From: Macrolepiota albuminosa
Taxonomy: Eukaryota > Basidiomycota > Agaricomycetes > Agaricales > Agaricaceae
Direction of reading: 5' to 3'
DNA: 64,000 nt
Assembly (NCBI GenBank): GCA_027475525.1
Contig: JAMWFC010000049.1
Span: 745,297-809,296, forward strand
Shown here: piece after piece, positions 20,747 to 31,299 of the stretch
Numbering within the stretch: the stretch's first letter is position 1
Layout: each line of letters begins with the position of its first letter
Program-made: the position numbers and the translations under genes
Notes under the pieces: generated by a model
Database searches by the model: none
What the model was told of the DNA's origin: nothing
The model's input: only the letters and a program-made list of their open reading frames with translations

Positions 20747-21466
20747 TGTCATGACCCCTCCCCCCTGGAACCTCCCCGGGACACCCCCAGAGCCCCATCC
20801 GGAAACCTCCTTCGTCAACCCCGCCACACACCCCACCCCCACAGCTGCCGACGCCGCCATCAGCCAGCCCCCCTGGGACCCCTGCATCATGGACCCCAGG
20901 ATCAACCGCCATCAACAATCAGATCACATGGCTCGCCTCCGACCATCACGCACCACGTCCCACGCATCACAACTCCCTCCACGCCAATTGATCGTGCATC
21001 CCCAGACGTGCGATCCCGGTATACAGTCCCTGCCCGCTACTCAATGGCCCCCAGAACTCATCCCAGACACCCTGGAACCCCGAGACACGGTCCCGTAGTA
21101 CTTATAGCATAGTTCCCCGTTGTATTTGCTAGTCTTGATATTACTTTGGTTATTGCGTACCCTCTTGTTTGACTGGTACGCCTTGTTTGGTATGCTTCGA
21201 CTGGCACACCTTAGTATTTGCGTGCTCTAAGTTTGGTATGCACTTCGCGACTCTTAAGTTACTAACTTGGTCTCGTCTTAGAACCTCCGGTTCATGACAC
21301 GACCCCCTTCCAACCCAAAACCCCCGGACTCTAGTCCCCTCTCCCGGGATTACCCCTGTCCCTGTCTTGAACCCCGGAGTTCCAGACACCCGAGTATCCA
21401 TAGGTCAAGTCCGCATCGTAAGGGTGTTGCTTTCCCGGAAAGCCCCCAACTCAGCGGAACCTGACA
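20747..21466 (+). repeat. 3' LTR of E1
   Basis: 720 bp, TGTCATGACC to GGAACCTGACA, preceded by GAGGGGGGGGTGA. It keeps the AGTCTTGATATTA self-priming 13-mer. It differs from the 5' LTR by small deletions and many transitions at CpG. It is followed by GAGAT and then the interrupted RT frame of the Ngaro-like element. Confidence 0.9.
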
Positions 21467-21471
21467 GAGAT

Positions 21472-22210
21472 AATCGGGAAGATCAATGACTTTGTTAACA
21501 CGCCTAATCGTCGACCTTCTCTCTGCACCTGGTTACGTCTTGCCAGCCATCTCAATTGGCTGCTCAACGTCCTGCCATGGGGTCGCCCTGCTTTATCGTC
21601 ACTTTATCGTAAAATAGCTTCAAAATTGACGATGCATGCTGGAGTGTTCCTTAATAGGGAAGTAACTGACAACATGTCTTGGCTCCTGAAAGTCCTCCCA
21701 TCAGTGCTAGGCATACGTTTTCTCTGGGACAATGCCTCGGCTGACCTTGTTGTTTGGACCGATGCCAGTCTAAGGCTTGCCCTTGCTTTCATCTATGCAG
21801 GATCAGGATTCGTGTATCAACTCAATCCTGATCCGTCAAAGCCTAAAGTTGATATCTTTTTCCTTGAATTGTTAGCTATCCTCTCAAGTATCCACCACGT
21901 CGCACTCTTCGATCACCCACCAAAAAGACTTCTAATCTTCACAGATAGCCTTGACTCCGTCGTGGTCTTCAATTCCCTTGGCGCAGCCAAAGAAATGCAT
22001 AATTTGGTCGTTAAGGCCGTAGCAGGCATAATTATTGAAACAGGTATAGATTTGCATGTTTGTCATATAGCAGGTAAGGACAACACGCAAGCTGACCTTC
22101 TCTCATGCCTCCTATTCGATGACTTTCATCATTGGTTCCCTGCTTACCACGTCCACAATTTCGAGCCTCCCAGAGACTCTCTTCCGGCGCGTTGGAGCAA
22201 GTCTTTTTAA
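21472..22210 (+). pseudogene. RT C-terminal part and RNase H of the Ngaro-like element
   Basis: Continuation of the RT frame cut at 4459. It opens with the RT thumb region (GKINDFVNTPNRR, HLNWLLNVLPWGRPALSSLY) and then an RNase H-like domain: VVWTDASLRLALAFI (first Asp), FFLELLAILSSIHHV (Glu), LLIFTDSLDSVVVFNSL (Asp) and CHIAGKDNTQADLLSCL (final Asp). It degrades the RNA strand during reverse transcription. Its last 79 bases overlap the recombinase frame. This segment is itself open; the polyprotein is disabled upstream. Confidence 0.85.
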
Positions 22211-23130
22211 AGGTATTGGGCAAGCCCTCTCACAAAGTGGCTCGCCAACCAATGTCCAGTGCTGATCTTGAGGCCTGGACACTTCATGTCCAGTCTGAAT
22301 CTATAGAAAAATTGACAGCGTCTTCCTATGCCACAGGAGCGTGTGACTACGTTAGCTTCTGTTCTTCACATGGTCTTCCTATTGATCCCACTCCTCAAAC
22401 TTTATCAAAATATATCGCGTTTACTTCCAAATTCATTGCTTCCGGACCGAAATATCTTTCGGGAGCTGGTCATTTTCTTCGTAATATTTATCCCAATTTT
22501 GATTCCAATAGAGCCCATCCACTTGTTCAAGCAGCAATCAGAGGTGCAAAAAAGATTCGTGTGGATCCCGTCCACCAAAAGCTTCCTCTCCACCTCCTTC
22601 ATCTTGAGAGATTTGTGATCCAAGCACGCAACTCCGGCAATTTCAACAACCTTCTTTTTGCTACGTTGATGTCTTGCACTTTCTACGCCTGCCACCACTC
22701 AGGAGAACTAGTCGTGAAGACAAAATCATGCCTAGATTGGAGAAAAATTGTTAAGCGCTCTTCGCTTCATTTCTTTCAAGGCTATGCATCTTACAACCTG
22801 CCGTACCACAAAACTGATCGTTTCTTTACGGGCTCACAAGTTCTATTTTCTCATCACAAAGTTGCTGATCCTGTTCTTCTTTTACACGAATACACATCCA
22901 AATGCAATGCCATACACGGAGCAAGATTTGTGCTTTTCTTACATCGCAATGGTTCATTCCCAATGCGCGCATGGTTCAACTCAAAATTATCCTCATTTCT
23001 GGATAGATCATATGGAGGCCACTCAGCAAGAGCTGGAGGCGCCACCTACTACACATCTTTAGGCTTGTCTGAAGACATTATCATGGCAATTGGTCGTTGG
23101 ACCTCTCAAGCTTGGAAGATGTATCTTTGA
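22132..23130 (+). pseudogene. Tyrosine recombinase of the Ngaro-like element
   Basis: Open frame whose first ATG is at 22252 (MSSADLEAWTLHVQSESIEK). An N-terminal SAM-like DNA-binding region (TASSYATGACDYVSFCSSHG, KYIAFTSKFI) is followed by the catalytic domain. Visible catalytic residues are the H-x-x-R box in GGHSARAGG (His 23020, Arg 23029), RW in IGRWTS, and a nucleophilic Tyr at 23122-23124 two codons from the stop. The first conserved Arg, expected in a box like CHRSGEL, is replaced by His (CHHSGEL, codon CAC at 22696), which fits a CGC to CAC change. It would integrate the circular cDNA without a target duplication. Likely inactive because of that loss. Confidence 0.85.
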
Positions 23131-23374
23131 GACAATCCATCAGTGCACGCAGAGCTCCAACTGGCCTCCCTAAAAAGTAGGAATTTTCCTCCACCTGCAA
23201 CTCACAATCACCTATCTCGAAGCCTCTTTCATGCTCACCCATATCAGAAACGCTGTCTTCCAATTCACGCAGGCAGTCACTCTTCTAATTCATGCTAAAA
23301 TTTTTTCCTCTCGGCTCAGCTCCCGCATCATCTCATCACCACCTCCACCCCACCTCTTGCCTACACAGCTTCAT

Positions 23375-23477
23375 TAGCCACTTTATCGCTTTTTCACCTT
23401 GATAATTCATGTTGGTCATGCGTTCAATGGGTGTGTGACCGGTTTTGGCGCTATCTCACTTGTCAATGGCAGAGGTC
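23375..23477 (+). repeat. Split direct repeat B1
   Basis: 103 bp, repeated at 24056-24158 with transition differences only where compared. It ends at CAGAGGTC, two bases before A2. Confidence 0.85.
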
Positions 23478-23479
23478 GA

Positions 23480-24025
23480 CGTAAAGGCGAGCTCCGTAGG
23501 TAGCGAGCATTTTTGGAGGCCTCTGCATGCGCGAAAGTCTCTCCAATTCCATCCTACCTCTCCTTCCCCTTGACTGTGTGCCGATCGTGGCACAGTGCCA
23601 GGGTCTGGCAGATGCTGTGACGTTGTCGGTAGGGCATGCAGTCTTAGACATCTTGGGTAGCCCTTCTTCCATCCCCCACCTTCCTTGTTCGCTGCCCAGG
23701 TGAGCGCTATAGCGCTCTCTCACGTCATCAACCTGTTCTCACCATGCATTCTTCCTTTTCTAGTCTTTATTTCCACTTTTACATTTGTCGTTCTTCGTTT
23801 ATATTTGAAAATCACCGGTGAAACTCTCCCCCAGTATGGCCACCCGGTGAGCTGGGCTCACCTCTCACCTTAGATATTTTGTTCTCTCGTAAAAATTGTT
23901 TAGCAGTGCGCCGCATCATAACAAAATATCTAAAGTAAGCACGCAATGGGAAGGTTGCGTGGGCCCCTTCACTTACATTTTCACACCAGTATTCTACTAG
24001 TTTACCATACTCATTTGTTCGTCAA
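23480..24025 (+). repeat. Split direct repeat A2
   Basis: 546 bp copy of A1 (1357-1902). Together with flanking B1 and B2 it forms the B1-A2-B2 tail typical of PAT/Ngaro elements. Confidence 0.85.
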
Positions 24026-24055
24026 CCCTCCCTCCTCACCCTGTAAAGTAATTAC

Positions 24056-24158
24056 TAGCCACTTTGTCGCTTTTTCACCTCGATAATTCATGTTGGTCAC
24101 ACGTTCAATGGGCGCGTGACCGGTTTCGGCGCTATCTCACTTGTCAACAGCAGAGGTC
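24056..24158 (+). repeat. Split direct repeat B2, right end of the Ngaro-like element
   Basis: 103 bp copy of B1, ending CAGAGGTC. Homology stops here, which sets the right end of the element. Confidence 0.85.
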
Positions 24159-24485
24159 CAGAATCTCCCAACATTGTCGATTCCTTCCAGATTTTGTTTT
24201 TGTTGGTCGGTCTCGTAGTTCTAAAAATCTATTTCTCCCCTTGTCCCATTTGTACCACTGATTTCCTGTTGAACGGGTCATCACCGAGGTCAGAAATGGT
24301 GAGTGAGTAGCGTGTGAAAGAGACGGGGAAGTGAGTCGAATGTGAGTGCAGCCGCCGTCAAAGGGATGCTTTGAGGTGCGCAGTCAGCAAGGATAGAAAG
24401 GAGTGGCCACGTGGGGCCGGTGCTGGCTTGACTCGGCCAGTGTGGGAACACGACAATAAGCGTATTGAAGGTAAAGAATACAATA
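24159..24485. other. Short spacer, nothing recognised
   Basis: Unique sequence between the Ngaro-like element and the pogo-like element. No coding region or repeat seen. Confidence 0.5.
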
Positions 24486-24495
24486 CAGTTGACTG
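24486..24495. repeat. Left terminal inverted repeat of pogo-like element
   Basis: CAGTTGACTG, preceded by TA at 24484-24485. Inverted partner at 26984-26993. Confidence 0.8.
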
Positions 24496-24672
24496 GCTTA
24501 TAATGCATACGGGTCGGACCAACCAAAAACCAATGCAATATGAGATTTATGCAACATGAAAAGAGTCACACTATGTGACATTGTGTGACTACAGCCAAAA
24601 TTATGACATTTGAGATTACGTTGTGAAGTAACGATCTAATGTACTCTGCTTGTTTTCTAATAGCTCTCTCTG

Positions 24673-26767
24673 TCACAACTGAGCCCTAAAATGCCTCAAC
24701 TGTCTGGGAAGCTCCAGTGGTAAGTTAGAATCTCCATGTTTTAGGCATAACCTCTCTAATTTCTCGCACAGAGCAATGGTATCTGCGCATGAGATATCAT
24801 CATTGGAATCGCATTCTTCTTCCTCAGAGTCGTCAATTTCTATTGAATTTGCGTCGCGTAAAGTTCTTTTCATCTCCTGTAGCACTTGAGAGATGATCAT
24901 AGCCTCTAGATCTCCATAATCATCTGCATTTTGTGAGTCCGGATCTTCATGCTCGGCTTCTGGATCAACCAACTCTTTGAGGCTCAAAGGCTTGCCAAAT
25001 ACCCGATTTTTTTTGCAAGCTCATCAACGGAGTTCATCAAATTCTCTTCAGTAGCTTTAAGCTGTGTGGTCAAAGCAATGCATTGCGGAGGAAGCTTAAT
25101 TGTGAGTTTTGGATGCTGAGCACCTTCTGCAAGAGATCTGATCAAAGCTTGGGCCATTTCTTTATCACCTTCAGCATCCATAACAGCTTTGAGAGCTAGT
25201 CTCCAGTCACAATCATTGTATTTATCTCCCAAGTAGTTTTGAAGGTGGTTTTTGGCTGCTGGTAAAGTCATATCAGACACAGCAAATTCTCAAAGAATAT
25301 CCCAAGCTCCAGGATCTGTGCGTATCAGTAAAGGTGCTGTTTGTTGCTTCCTATAATAAGGTCAGTAAATGCATCATAAAAAATGTCAGTTTATTTTTAC
25401 TCAGGTTGTATTTTAGTGTGTTCCCAACAATGTCGGATTGTTTCAGCAGTAATCACATTCCATGCCTCTGTTGCCATCATCATACTCTCCAGTAAATTGA
25501 TTTTATAAATGTCTCTTTCACCTGTACTGTCCAAATCAAGGGCATGCATGCAAAATGCATGCCGATAATGTGCTTTGACACATCTAATGATTCCAGCATC
25601 AAGTGGTTGGATAAAAGATGTCAAGTTGGGCTCCAAATATTCAATGCGGATGTTTTGGGGATTGTATTCAATATAATGCCCAGAAAAATTGTCAATGATG
25701 AGACAAATGAAACGATTTTCACTGCGCATCTTGAGATTCATCATCTTAATCCATCTAATTCAGCAGATCAGCTCATTGTATACTTGTAATATTGACAGTA
25801 TGATATCTTACTCTTCGAAAAGCTCAGATGTCATCCAAGCTTTTTTATTGTTACAATAATAAAAGCCACATTCAGCTGGGCCCTGCTTTTTAAAACATTG
25901 AGGCTTTTGAGCTTTTCCGATAAACATTGCTGGCATCTTTTCGCTCCCATCTGCATTGCAAGCAAAGGAGATGGTGACTCTAAATTTTTCCTTTTTTTTC
26001 CCACTCATCTGTTTAGTGGCTAATCCTCGATCGGGTGGTGCACTATAAATTTATTAGCATCAGGACAACAAACCAATGTGTTATATTACTTACAAGGGAA
26101 AGAAAGATGTTTCATCTTTATTCTATCGATCTCGTAATGCATAGGCTGCCAATATTCCTTGAAGTCGCTCTCTTTCCTTTTCAACTGCCTCAAGATCAAC
26201 TGATCCTGCCTCACCATGTCGACAGCGCTCTTTGATTTTGTAGGTTTTGCAAAATGATGCAATCCATCCATCACCTGGAAGACGCTCATTCTCAGGAACT
26301 TGAAGCTCCTCTTCAAACCGTGCCCTCTTCACCATTAGCATAGGTCCATTGATTGTCTCTCCCTTTGCCTCCATCTGCTTTACCCAGAAAAACAGAGCCC
26401 GTTCAACATCAGGCCTAGTAACAACTCGAGGACGCTTGGAAGAAAGTGCATTTGGATTGTCATATGCACGAGCTTCGAGTGACTCGTGCTGCTTGACTTT
26501 TCGTGACAAAGTTGATTGTGTAAAAATTAGAGCATCTTCCTTCTTTGACTTGAAGTGGCCTACAACCTGACTTTGTGAAAGATTGGGATGCTGATCGATG
26601 TATGCAAAGACTGTCAGCCAATCGTGGAGTGTCAGGTTTTCACGTTTGGTGCTTTGCAGAGCCTTTGCAGATGTTCTGGGTGCATCCTTGACATTGATCT
26701 TCTTTGGCTGCTGTCTAGCATAAGGTGCAGGTTTATCACGAGGCTTTCGACAAGATGATGAAGGCAT
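24673..26767 (-). pseudogene. Pogo-like transposase with CENP-B DNA-binding domain
   Basis: Start likely at MPSSSCRK (26767). The first exon has helix-turn-helix regions of CENP-B/Tc5 type (LTLHDWLTVFAYIDQHPNLS; RVVTRPDVERALFFWVKQ). A TAG at about 26123 falls just before the first catalytic Asp (NKDETSFFP). Introns at 26093-26043 and 25811-25755, and a third near 25400-25350, have GTAAG donors and AG acceptors. Exons then give KQMSGKKKEKFRVTISFACN, the second Asp in LIIDNFSGHYIEY and the third in FIQPLDAGIIRCVKAHYRH. A TGA at an Arg site (WDIL*EFAV) and a one-base loss in an A8 run near 25010 break the acidic C-terminal end. Inactive. Confidence 0.85.
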
Positions 26768-26983
26768 AATGCAAGTACAATCAATAAGAAAATGATGCTT
26801 TTTTGCTTTCAACCCCCTGTCGCTGAGTATAAATTATGCGAAAATTGTTCTTACAGCCCAGTCTCATAATGCATATCTGGATCAGCAGGCCTATGCATTA
26901 TGCATTATGCATTAAATAGCTCATTTAGGTGGGTCCCACAGTGGTTCCATGCCATTTGCTATGCAATATCAGAATTATGCATT

Positions 26984-26993
26984 CAGTCAACTG
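26984..26993. repeat. Right terminal inverted repeat of pogo-like element
   Basis: CAGTCAACTG, followed by TA at 26994-26995. Confidence 0.8.
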
Positions 26994-26995
26994 TA

Positions 26996-27594
26996 TACGT
27001 AACTACGAGTTATGCATGAAAGTATTTGTACGTATTAGTATTTAAGGTGTCCGTGCAGCCTGGTACTGTAACATTTCCTAATCTGGCCATCTCGTTTTTC
27101 ATTGTAAACTTATCTAGCTGCCCCTTCGTCATTTTACTTGCGCTTGTCGTTCCCATCGCAAAATCCAATTCACTCACTCAACTTCCCTCCCCATTCGATC
27201 CTATCAGTAACCCTCTCCCCCCTACCACACCGTGCGACGCGACACTTGCTTATGCAGAAACCTCACGTTACAGGCTTTGACACCCCTTGAACATAGTATT
27301 CTCCACGTAGGACGGTCAAAGATTGGCAGAAGCGACCAGCAGTATGCATGCTTGCTATCATGTTAGCTGCACGGTCGCTGATAGTGGACATGGTACGCTC
27401 ACCCCCATGTCATGGGATTGCTTGTGTTTCTTATCTATGCCTTCCAATTACAGAGTTTGCTGGAGCACTTACTTAGCTTTGAAGAATAATTCTCTCCTTG
27501 TGGTGGTTTCGAGATGTCCTCTTTGCCTTGCTGGACTATGTGCCCTTGAGCCCTATATGTCGCACGAATGAGAATTATGATCCCCGACTCTCTT
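26996..27594. other. Unassigned spacer
   Basis: No supported gene. Short open frames here show no motif. Sequence becomes steadily more AT-rich toward the block that follows. Confidence 0.4.
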
Positions 27595-27835
27595 ACATAA
27601 GTAAGAAAAAGGGTTCTTTACAAGCTCGAACGTCTCAAGTTCCTCACAACTTCGTTTCAGATCATGTGATGCTCTAGAATGCTCTAGAAGTTTCTATTAA
27701 GTTTCTTATTAGTATATTTTGTCTCGCTTACTCTTTTCAAAAATCATCATCAACGACTTTATCAACGAGACTTTAAACTTGTCTGTTTTGTTACCATGTC
27801 TTACTGCTATTCAGCAGCTATCAGCAGCTATTTGT
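27595..27835 (+). repeat. Divergent copy of the Helitron upstream region
   Basis: Clearly related to 30735-30920 and 34138-34325 (shared CAGATCATGTGATG, AAGTTTCTAT, TTCCTTATTAGT-like and CAAACTTGTCT words). In the other two copies this region leads into a Helitron N-terminal reading frame about 550-880 bp later. Here no such frame follows, so it is a decayed or partial copy. Confidence 0.6.
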
Positions 27836-28083
27836 CATAAATAATAATACTATACCAACAGACATATAGGAAGTATCAAGTTCATTTTCTATATATATAT
27901 AAGTCTTCTCTCTCTCTCTCTTCCTCCTATGCATATATACAGCTATCCGGTAATATAATATGTAGTCTGGCTGTACATTATATGTGAAGTACCAGACAAA
28001 CACTTATGTAATAAATTTATTATTAATGATCATCATATGTAAGGCATAAATGATTGATAATAAAAGAAAGAGAAATATAATAA

Positions 28084-28164
28084 GAGTCGGTGACCGGCAC
28101 ATGGGTCGCTATGACTTAAAATATTATTATCGTAGCGGCATACGTGTGAGCCGGTCCCCGACTC
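28084..28164. repeat. Hairpin-forming inverted repeat, copy 1
   Basis: Arms GAGTCGGTGACCGGC and GCCGGTCCCCGACTC pair over 15 bp with one mismatch; the inner part extends the stem imperfectly. Repeated at 31917-31997. Confidence 0.6.
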
Positions 28165-28600
28165 TTACATGTTCCTTTTTCTTGTATTACTTGTATTTTA
28201 TTAATTTTATTTATTGTATGTAGGTACTCTTCTCTTCGTTCTTTATTTTCTTTATTACTTTATTATTATTATATATATGGTTATTACAGTAATTTATGTA
28301 TAGATATGATCATGATAAATGATATGATATGATACATACATTGAGTGGTACGATACGATATACATAATATATTATATCACTATATAATTAAATAATTAAA
28401 TAAATAATAAAATAAAATAAAATCTGTTTGAAAAAAACATATAGCGGATTGTAATAATTGTGAAAAACATGAAAGTTAACTTACCTATGAAAAGAAAGTA
28501 ATACTACCTATTGATGTATTGTTGTTGTCTTGTGTTGTAACATACACGCTCATAATAAAATGAGTTCAAAGTAAACTTGAAGAGTAAAATGAAGACTTAC

Positions 28601-29748
28601 AATGATTTTCGAAGTTGTGTTGAAAATATGGCGTTGAGTTACGTGGTTGAGAACAACGTGCTTGATGATAATATTTTCCGCTGTCCAGCTGTATGAATTG
28701 CCCGAATACGCGTAAGTGAACGCTTCATCAAGGTATCGATTGTCGTCGCTACGATGTACGTGAAAGGCGGCGACTAATTGTTGGTTTGTATCGAATCCTT
28801 TTAGGGTGAGGTGTCGCGTGCGCGGGTCGTGATGGGTATAAGAGCTGACATTAGAAAGATACAATATGTAAAAAAAAGCGCTAATATAAAGTAAAATAGA
28901 AAAACTCACCAAAATACTAGATTTTTGACATTATAACCACTTAAAACGTTGAGGTACCGTCTAGTGACAATGGTGAACCCAACGTCCGCAATTTCTCTCA
29001 TTTGTCTTCCGCCGATGGAGTAGGGAGACATGCACAGGCGCCAACACTGTATATCATCAATGTGTGGAAGTTCGGACATGGATGTTGTGTGAAGACGTTG
29101 TTCAACGTTATACACCAAAAAAAAGTAAACATATATGAAGTGATGTTGAGAGGAAATATCGACCGCGTACGGTTATTTTCGTATAAGTGAGTGAGTGTTC
29201 ACTAAAGTCATACTTAATGTCACTGAACATCTTGGTTGTTTTAGCAGGTTGGTATATATAAGGCTTCATTGCATAGTTGTTTGAGTAATACAACGGTTTT
29301 TCCATGGTCGCATTTGCAGAAAAGATTTGTTTCAAGCCGCATAGATCCATAGATTGAACAGGCTGAAGTCGTACTTACATTGTACTAATTGCCAGAATTT
29401 TACCTATCGAAACATTCTAGCTCGCAACAAGTAGTAATAAGTACCAAGTTGAACCACAGTGATTGATAGTGTTTGCCTCCAGTAGATGTCCGTTGAGTGA
29501 GTACACGACAACATAGACTGACGGTACCAGTTCGTTATAGCAGAAGAAGCGACGAGGATATAGCATTTCCAGAGTTGTGCAGTAACATGACCTATGAGCA
29601 AGCTAGCGGTAAGATAGTTTGAAATCAACAATTTTAAGAAAAGACAGGGAGGAAAGAAAGAGACGTATGTATTACAAATAATGATGATGACTATATACAA
29701 TAATAATAATAATAAAATCATTATGTAATCGTTTGTGGGGACGGGCAC
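28601..29748 (-). CDS. Unrecognised multi-exon gene, copy 1
   Basis: No known family recognised. Several minus-strand segments look coding and are conserved in copy 2: LIGHVTAQLWKCYILVASSA, then MEKPLYYSNNYAMKPYIYQ, then SELPHIDDIQCWRL with REIADVGFTIVTRRYLNVL, and TRHLTLKGF with VAAFHVHRSDD and YLDEAFTYAYSG. A clear intron at 28909-28845 (GTGAGT, CTAATG, TCAG) joins KNLVF to CSYTHH, and a GTAAGT donor follows at 28600. Exon joins further upstream are unclear and a frame change near 29115 may be an intron or damage. The gene shares its repeat unit with a Helitron start on the other strand, so it may be a captured host gene. Confidence 0.4.
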
Positions 29749-29796
29749 TTACATAATGGTTTGAAAACAAGAATAGTCAAAGGAATATCATCATGC

Positions 29797-29876
29797 ACTA
29801 TGGGGGAGTCGAACCCGCCGCTTGTGCAGAATATAGAATATCAATTTATAGATATTCCACTGAACTAATCTGATGT
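29797..29876 (-). other. tRNA-like segment with A and B boxes, copy 1
   Basis: Read on the minus strand, TAGTTCAGTGG (A box) lies about 41 nt before GGTTCGACTCC (B box). The acceptor stem does not pair, so it is not a normal tRNA gene; a tRNA-derived pseudogene or SINE head fits better. Copy 2 at 33687-33775 is about 20 bp longer. Confidence 0.4.
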
Positions 29877-31299
29877 ACAGAGAGATTGGTCAAAAGACAA
29901 CATCACACGTCATTAGGTCGGAATATTGAATTTTGAACTTTCAACTTTATACAGATGATCTAACCATTATATATAAGAGTAAGAGAATTACCATACCAGG
30001 AGTGTGCGTAAAGCATTTCCTCAGGATGGACGCCTAAAAACAGATGGACTGTCTGTAAACTAGCGGGCTATGAGAACTAACCCCAAAGAGCAAAGTTTGT
30101 TAGTTGCAAATAGCTACCAAACAATTGCCGCTGGTCACGGCATATCTGCTGCCAGTGATATCACGTCTGTTCTCGATGTTGTTGTCAAACATACGTTACA
30201 CAGTCTCTGTGTCTATTCCCAGAAAAATTCAGCATGTCTCTCGTTGTGTCAGGCAGTTTCTCCTGCTATTTCTAATATTCTTCCCACTGATCTCCAGATG
30301 TACATTGTTGGATTAATTGTACACGCACTTTGCTCTCTGTTCTTGGAATCTCTTATCATACGAACTGTGCAAGCAGTATAGGAGAAATGAGACCACTTCA
30401 CAAATTAACTTCTAAAATTGGGAAGCTGGAATTCACTGCGAGAATTGGGTAATGGTGCTTTCTAGGACTGCTGCATGCAAAATGTAGTAAATGGTAATCT
30501 CAGAAAAGAAGGTCGCATCTCACGTCGTCATGGTCAGTTTATGAAATCAAAAGAGAAGTTCACAATCAAGTAGAACGCAATGATGTATTCGATTAACAAT
30601 CTTTAATTGAAGCAGTGTGAACAGTGTAAAATAGGAAAATCGATTTGGTGGCTGTTCGTGATCCCTGTGTCTCCGCAAAAGTAGCGGGCATTGCGGCCAC
30701 AGGGCGCCTTTGAAACATTATATATTAAAATTAATAATCTTTTACAAGGTCGAGTTCCCCTAGATTTACCCCAGATCATGTGATGTTTTAAAAGTTTCTA
30801 TAAGGTTCCTTATTAGTGCTTGTATTGTCTCATTTACTTTTTTCAATCATTAGTAAATATTCACGACTTCAAACTTGTCTTTGTTACCATTGTCTGCTAC
30901 CGCTATTCAGACTATTTTGTCATATTGGTATGTTTTTCTTACTACTAGTGCTTTAATCCTTCATAATGTAATCATTTCCTGCCGCAGCGCTGTCTGCGAG
31001 CCTGTTATAGGTGTCGTCTTTATTCATTTCATGTCTGCCTATTGTAATCTCTGTCTGCTGTAGTGCTTGTTTTCTGTTGCAGTATGATTTTGTGCTGCCT
31101 GTTCACTGCTGTTCCTTGCTTGCTGCTTGTTTGACTACTATTTCACGCCGTCTGTTTCTTGCATTGCACTGTTGTTGTTTGTCTGTTGTCATTTTATGAT
31201 ACCTGTTTACTGAATTTTGTCTACTACCACTAAATTTTGTGCACTACCATTAAATTTTGTGTACTACCATTAAAATTAGTACTCTCACATCATTACAGC

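Larger units (their letters stand above)
4460..21466 (+). mobile_element. Ty3/Gypsy chromodomain retrotransposon E1 (contains E2)
   Basis: LTR retrotransposon with LTRs beginning TGTCA and ending TGACA, flanked by a 5-bp duplication with one mismatch (AAGAT at 4455-4459, GAGAT at 21467-21471). Internal order: proline-rich N-terminal Gag region, capsid and zinc knuckle, two aspartic protease domains, RT, RNase H, integrase, chromodomain, an antisense spliced gene, a G-rich polypurine tract ending GTGA, and the 3' LTR. About 10.5 kb without E2, which sits at 12141-18634. Coding parts carry many TGA/TAG stops and several frameshifts, and the LTRs have diverged (762 and 720 bp), so it is an old copy. 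A second, truncated copy of the family is at 50244-54079. Confidence 0.9.
1357..24158 (+). mobile_element. Ngaro/PAT-like tyrosine-recombinase retrotransposon, interrupted
   Basis: A DIRS-superfamily element, about 5.8 kb once the 17 kb insertion (4460-21466) is set aside. The order is repeat A1, gag-like ORF, RT plus RNase H, tyrosine recombinase, then B1-A2-B2. The two A copies are each 546 bp and the two B copies each 103 bp. This split-direct-repeat plan, with a tyrosine recombinase instead of a DDE integrase, is that of PAT/Ngaro elements. Ngaro is favoured because such elements are known in basidiomycetes, but the lineage needs a phylogeny. All three coding parts are damaged (frameshift in gag, TGA in RT, loss of a conserved arginine in the recombinase), so it is a dead copy. 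Confidence 0.85.
24486..26993 (-). mobile_element. Pogo-like (Tc1/mariner superfamily) DNA transposon
   Basis: 2508 bp, bounded by the inverted repeat CAGTTGACTG / CAGTCAACTG and flanked on both sides by TA. TA duplication and ends starting CAG are typical of pogo/Tigger/Fot elements. Subterminal regions carry several ATGCAT words on both sides. It encodes a CENP-B-type transposase on the minus strand, broken by two stops and a frameshift. Confidence 0.85.

Noticed and set aside
28084..28164. CRISPR-like repeat
   Set aside because: Only one hairpin per repeat unit, no array or spacers, and the genome is eukaryotic.
29797..29876. Functional tRNA gene
   Set aside because: A and B boxes are good, but the acceptor stem does not pair and the anticodon arm is not recognisable in either copy.
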